A DNA stretch of 41,225 nucleotides from the NCBI RefSeq assembly GCF_004362975.1, contig NZ_SNXO01000021.1, positions 1-41,225 of the forward strand, read 5' to 3'. Below, one piece after another: positions 38,373-41,225 of this stretch (the stretch's first letter is position 1; each line of letters begins with the position of its first letter). This stretch comes from Aminicella lysinilytica. GTDB taxonomy: Bacteria > Bacillota > Clostridia > Peptostreptococcales > Anaerovoracaceae. The notes beneath the pieces are model-generated. The model searched no databases. It saw only the letters and a list, made by a program, of their open reading frames with translations, and was not told the DNA's origin. The position numbers and the translations under genes were made by a program.

Positions 38373-41000
38373 ATGGAAAACAAATTTGTTTATTCATTCA
38401 ACGAGGGTTCCAAAGATATGCGCGATCTATTAGGAGGAAAGGGAGCCAACCTGGCAGAAATGACCAAGATCGGCCTTCCCGTACCTTTTGGATTCACAGT
38501 TACTACGGAAGCTTGCAAGAAGTATTACTCAGACGGTAAGCAGATCGACCAGACCGTGGTCGAGGAAATCAAGATCAAACTCGTAGAACTTGAGAATGTC
38601 ATGGGAAAGAAATTCGGAGATCCTAAGGATCCTTTACTGGTATCAGTAAGATCAGGAGCGCCGATATCCATGCCGGGTATGATGGACACCATTCTTAATC
38701 TTGGACTGAATGATGAGACCGTCATAGCGCTGGCTAAGCTCACAGACAATGAGAGATTTGCCTACGACAGTTATAGAAGATTTATCCAGATGTTCGGAGA
38801 CGTAGTCCTGGAAGTTCCTATGAAGGAATTCAACAAGATATTCGATGGACAGAAGGCTAAGGTCGGCGCTGAATTTGACGTAGACCTGGGCACTGAAGAT
38901 CTGAAGACGATAATAGTAGGATATAAGAAGCTGGTCAAGGACACTCTGGGAAGAGACTTCCCGCAGGATCCTCAGGAACAGCTTATGGAAGCCATTACGG
39001 CTGTATTCCGTTCATGGGGAAATGACAGAGCTATACTATACAGAAAGCTCAATGACATTTCGGAGTCATTGGGAACAGCAGTAAATGTTCAGTCCATGGT
39101 ATTCGGAAATAAAGGAAACGATTCAGGCACAGGCGTAGCCTTCACCAGGAGCCCGGTAAACGGCGAGAGAAGTATCTACGGAGAATTTCTTGTCAATGCT
39201 CAGGGAGAAGACGTAGTTGCAGGAATCAGGACTCCTAAGCCTATCCATGAGATGGCAGAGTCATTCCCTGAAGCATATAAGAATTTCGAGCACATTGCAG
39301 ATGTACTTGAGAAGCATTACACGGATATGCAGGACATGGAGTTCACTGTTGAGAACAGCAAGTTATTCATGCTCCAGACGAGAAATGCCAAGAGAACAGC
39401 AGAGGCTGCAGTAAACGTAGCCGTTGACATGGTAAATGAAGGCCTCATCGACAAGAAGACAGCAGTCCTCAGAATAGAGCCGGATTTCGTAGAGCATCTG
39501 CTTCACCCTCGCTTCGACAGCGATGATGAAGATAAGGCAACACCTATTGCCAAGGGACTTGCCGCTTCTCCGGGAGCAGCTTTCGGAAAGATCTGTTTCC
39601 AGGCAAAGGATGCCACAGAACTGGCTGATAAGGGCGAGAAAGCCATTCTCGTTCGTCAGGAGACATCTCCTGAAGACCTGGCTGGAATGGTAGTTGCGCA
39701 GGGCATATTGACCGCTCACGGCGGAGTTACATCCCATGCTGCAGTAGTAGCCCGTGGAATGGGCAAATGCTGCGTAGCAGGCTGTTCTGCAGTTGCTATC
39801 GATGAAGATGCCAAGGTAATGACCGTAAACGGCAAAAAATATAAAGAAGGGGAGTTCATTTCCCTTAATGGAACTAACGGTAATGTATACGAAGGTATGC
39901 TGAAACTGGTACCACCTGATATTTCAGGAAACTTCAATAAGATCATGTCATGGGCAGACGAGATCCGCACTATGAAGGTAAGAACTAACGCAGATACGCC
40001 TAAGGACCTGAAACAGGCACTGGTATTCGGAGCCGAGGGAGTTGGCCTTTGCCGTACAGAGCACATGTTCTTCAACGAAGAGAGAATCCCTGCTATCCGC
40101 GAGATGATCATAGCGAAAGATGAGAAGTCAAGACGCGTAGCCCTTGCTAAGCTGTTACCTTTCCAGAAGGGCGACTTCAAGGAAATGTATCTGGCCGTAG
40201 GCGACAGACCTATGACAGTAAGATTGCTGGATCCGCCGCTACATGAGTTCCTCCCTAAGACTAAGGAAGACATGCAGCAGCTTGCAGAGTCAAGCGGCGT
40301 TCCATACGATGTGCTTGTGGCAGAGGCAGAGAGTCTGAAGGAATTCAATCCGATGCTGGGACATCGTGGATGCAGACTTGCAGTTACATATCCTGAGATC
40401 GCAGAGATGCAAACGGAGGCTATAATCACAGCTGCTATCGAAGCATCGGCAGAGCTGGGCAAGGACATCGTTCCTGAAATCATGATACCTCTCGTAGGCG
40501 AGAAGAAAGAACTGATGAATGTCAAGGCTACAGTCGTTGCTACTGCAGAGAAATGCATGGAGAAAGCCGACAAGAAGCTGGAGTACATGGTAGGTACCAT
40601 GATAGAGATCCCAAGGGCAGCACTTACTGCTGACGAGATCGCAGAGGAAGCAGAATTCTTCTCCTTCGGTACTAACGACCTTACACAGATGACCTTCGGC
40701 CTGTCCAGAGACGACACAGCTGAGCTTATCAGAGGATATGTTGATAAGGGAATATATGACCATGATCCGTTTAAGTCCATAGATCGCGATGGCGTTGGCA
40801 AGCTCATGAAACTGGCTACTGAACTGGGCAAGAAGACTCGCCCTAATATCCATCTCGGTATCTGCGGAGAGCACGGCGGAGATCCTAAGAGCATAGAGTT
40901 CTGCAATAGCATCGGACTCAACTATGTTTCCTGCTCACCGTACAGAGTACCTGTGGCAAGACTGGCTGCAGCTCAGGCTGCAATCAAGCAGGGCAAATAA
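38373..41000 (+). CDS. ppdK: Pyruvate, phosphate dikinase
   Basis: Interconverts pyruvate, ATP and phosphate with PEP, AMP and pyrophosphate; in anaerobes it often runs towards pyruvate or feeds gluconeogenesis. 875 residues, full length. Nucleotide-binding domain (about 1-340; FGGKGANLAEM-like start, VSVRSGAPISMPGMMDTILN), a central phosphohistidine domain with GGVTSHAAVVARG (His455), and a C-terminal PEP-binding barrel with the catalytic Cys831 in CGEHGGDP. AGGTAGG precedes the ATG. It follows glyQS by 35 bases. No regulatory protein (PDRP) gene is visible nearby. Confidence 0.97.
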   Translation: MENKFVYSFNEGSKDMRDLLGGKGANLAEMTKIGLPVPFGFTVTTEACKKYYSDGKQIDQTVVEEIKIKLVELENVMGKKFGDPKDPLLVSVRSGAPISMPGMMDTILNLGLNDETVIALAKLTDNERFAYDSYRRFIQMFGDVVLEVPMKEFNKIFDGQKAKVGAEFDVDLGTEDLKTIIVGYKKLVKDTLGRDFPQDPQEQLMEAITAVFRSWGNDRAILYRKLNDISESLGTAVNVQSMVFGNKGNDSGTGVAFTRSPVNGERSIYGEFLVNAQGEDVVAGIRTPKPIHEMAESFPEAYKNFEHIADVLEKHYTDMQDMEFTVENSKLFMLQTRNAKRTAEAAVNVAVDMVNEGLIDKKTAVLRIEPDFVEHLLHPRFDSDDEDKATPIAKGLAASPGAAFGKICFQAKDATELADKGEKAILVRQETSPEDLAGMVVAQGILTAHGGVTSHAAVVARGMGKCCVAGCSAVAIDEDAKVMTVNGKKYKEGEFISLNGTNGNVYEGMLKLVPPDISGNFNKIMSWADEIRTMKVRTNADTPKDLKQALVFGAEGVGLCRTEHMFFNEERIPAIREMIIAKDEKSRRVALAKLLPFQKGDFKEMYLAVGDRPMTVRLLDPPLHEFLPKTKEDMQQLAESSGVPYDVLVAEAESLKEFNPMLGHRGCRLAVTYPEIAEMQTEAIITAAIEASAELGKDIVPEIMIPLVGEKKELMNVKATVVATAEKCMEKADKKLEYMVGTMIEIPRAALTADEIAEEAEFFSFGTNDLTQMTFGLSRDDTAELIRGYVDKGIYDHDPFKSIDRDGVGKLMKLATELGKKTRPNIHLGICGEHGGDPKSIEFCNSIGLNYVSCSPYRVPVARLAAAQAAIKQGK

Positions 41001-41043
41001 ACAGAGCACTTAACGAGGGGCTGCCTTACGGGGCGGCGGGTAT

Positions 41044-41124
41044 CCAAAGTTATTTGGGGTTTCTCCAAAATAATTTGGGGGCCAGAACTGGGGAATATCC
41101 AAAAACTCCAAAGTTATTTGGGGG
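41044..41124. repeat. Short palindromic repeats (REP-like)
   Basis: Three near-copies of a 16-bp imperfect palindrome: CCAAAGTTATTTGGGG (41044-41059), CCAAAATAATTTGGGG (41065-41080) and CCAAAGTTATTTGGGG (41108-41123), plus a half-site CCAAAA at 41099. They fill the gap between ppdK and the gene starting at 41214. Clustered palindromes beside a possible RAYT gene suggest REP sequences. Confidence 0.7.
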
Positions 41125-41160
41125 CTGGAGTAGATGTAGTATATAAATCGGACAATAGTT

Positions 41161-41189
41161 TTGAGAAATTTCTCCATTGGTAGTACAAT
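41161..41189 (+). promoter_or_regulatory. Promoter of the gene at the right edge
   Basis: TTGAGA (41161-41166), 17 bp, TACAAT (41184-41189), 24 bases before the ATG. Confidence 0.6.
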
Positions 41190-41213
41190 ATCAAATATGA
41201 GGAGGAGTATGCT

Positions 41214-41225
41214 ATGCCAAGAAGA
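41214..41225 (+). CDS. Start of a gene cut by the window edge
   Basis: Only MPRR can be read, with GAGGAGGAG 5-6 bases upstream and a promoter further up. REP-associated tyrosine transposases often begin MPRR/MPRK, and palindromic repeats lie just before, so such a transposase is possible; four residues cannot show it. Confidence 0.6.

Noticed and set aside
39716-40921. 401-codon frame opposite ppdK
   Set aside because: Shadow of the ppdK reading frame; ppdK is full length with all catalytic motifs, and the opposite frame has a composition typical of antisense shadows.

Overview
The window reads as a chromosomal segment of a low-to-mid GC, anaerobic, Gram-positive bacterium of the Clostridia/Eubacteriales. 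I lean towards a family XIII (Anaerovoracaceae)-like lineage, but sequence alone does not fix the family. The reasons are strong AGGAGG-type ribosome sites, sigma-A promoters with 17-bp spacers, the prmA-mtaB-hit-rpsU-yqeY-phoH-ybeY-cdd-era-recO-glyQS-ppdK order, a split transketolase, NADP-type glutamate dehydrogenase and pyruvate phosphate dikinase. Almost all genes are on the + strand; gdhA, an SGNH hydrolase and a merR-type regulator are on the - strand.

Layout. 1-1.6 kb: the 5' end of a group IIC intron sitting right behind the gdhA terminator, then gdhA (-). 1.7-7.4 kb: mgtE with an unusual leader (29-codon ORF plus two 9-bp helices), nnrD, both halves of a transketolase, an EamA exporter and a YbaK deacylase, closed by a long terminator. 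7.5-14.4 kb: a degenerate ParA/MinD-like P-loop gene, then ftsE-ftsX-M23 hydrolase-recJ-ctp (cell-division envelope control plus DNA repair), then a TrpR/YerC-like regulator with an operator-like dyad. 14.4-17.3 kb: a large structured RNA element (copy A), then PPTase, MBL hydrolase, recX and tcdA. 17.3-20.7 kb: aquaporin with an acidic tail, CPBP protease, DUF445 protein, a small membrane ORF and a 2-TM potassium channel. 20.8-23.0 kb: SGNH hydrolase divergent from DUF1836-flavodoxin-hypothetical. 23.0-25.2 kb: a metal-handling pair (His-rich CobW-type GTPase and a GTPase-YcgQ-like fusion). 25.2-26.3 kb: 93-bp tandem repeats and a CarD-like regulator. 26.4-29.0 kb: structured RNA copy B, then a GPH-type transporter behind a MerR-type promoter and a convergent merR gene. 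29.1-41.0 kb: the translation/RNA-maturation housekeeping run. 41.0-41.2 kb: palindromic repeats and the first codons of a gene that may be a REP-associated transposase.

The most notable find is a pair of roughly 285-nt elements at 14476-14765 and 26395-26676. They fold into the same nine-part architecture (P1 to P8 plus shared unpaired motifs), yet nearly all helix sequences differ and stay paired. All three helix mismatches I found are G-U when read on the + strand. This is what a conserved structured RNA looks like, and I cannot match it to a family I know. Other items worth a second look are the group IIC intron, the mgtE leader, the MerR promoter with its 19-bp spacer and 17-bp perfect dyad, the 93-bp repeat array, and the possible RNA switch in front of the PPTase gene.
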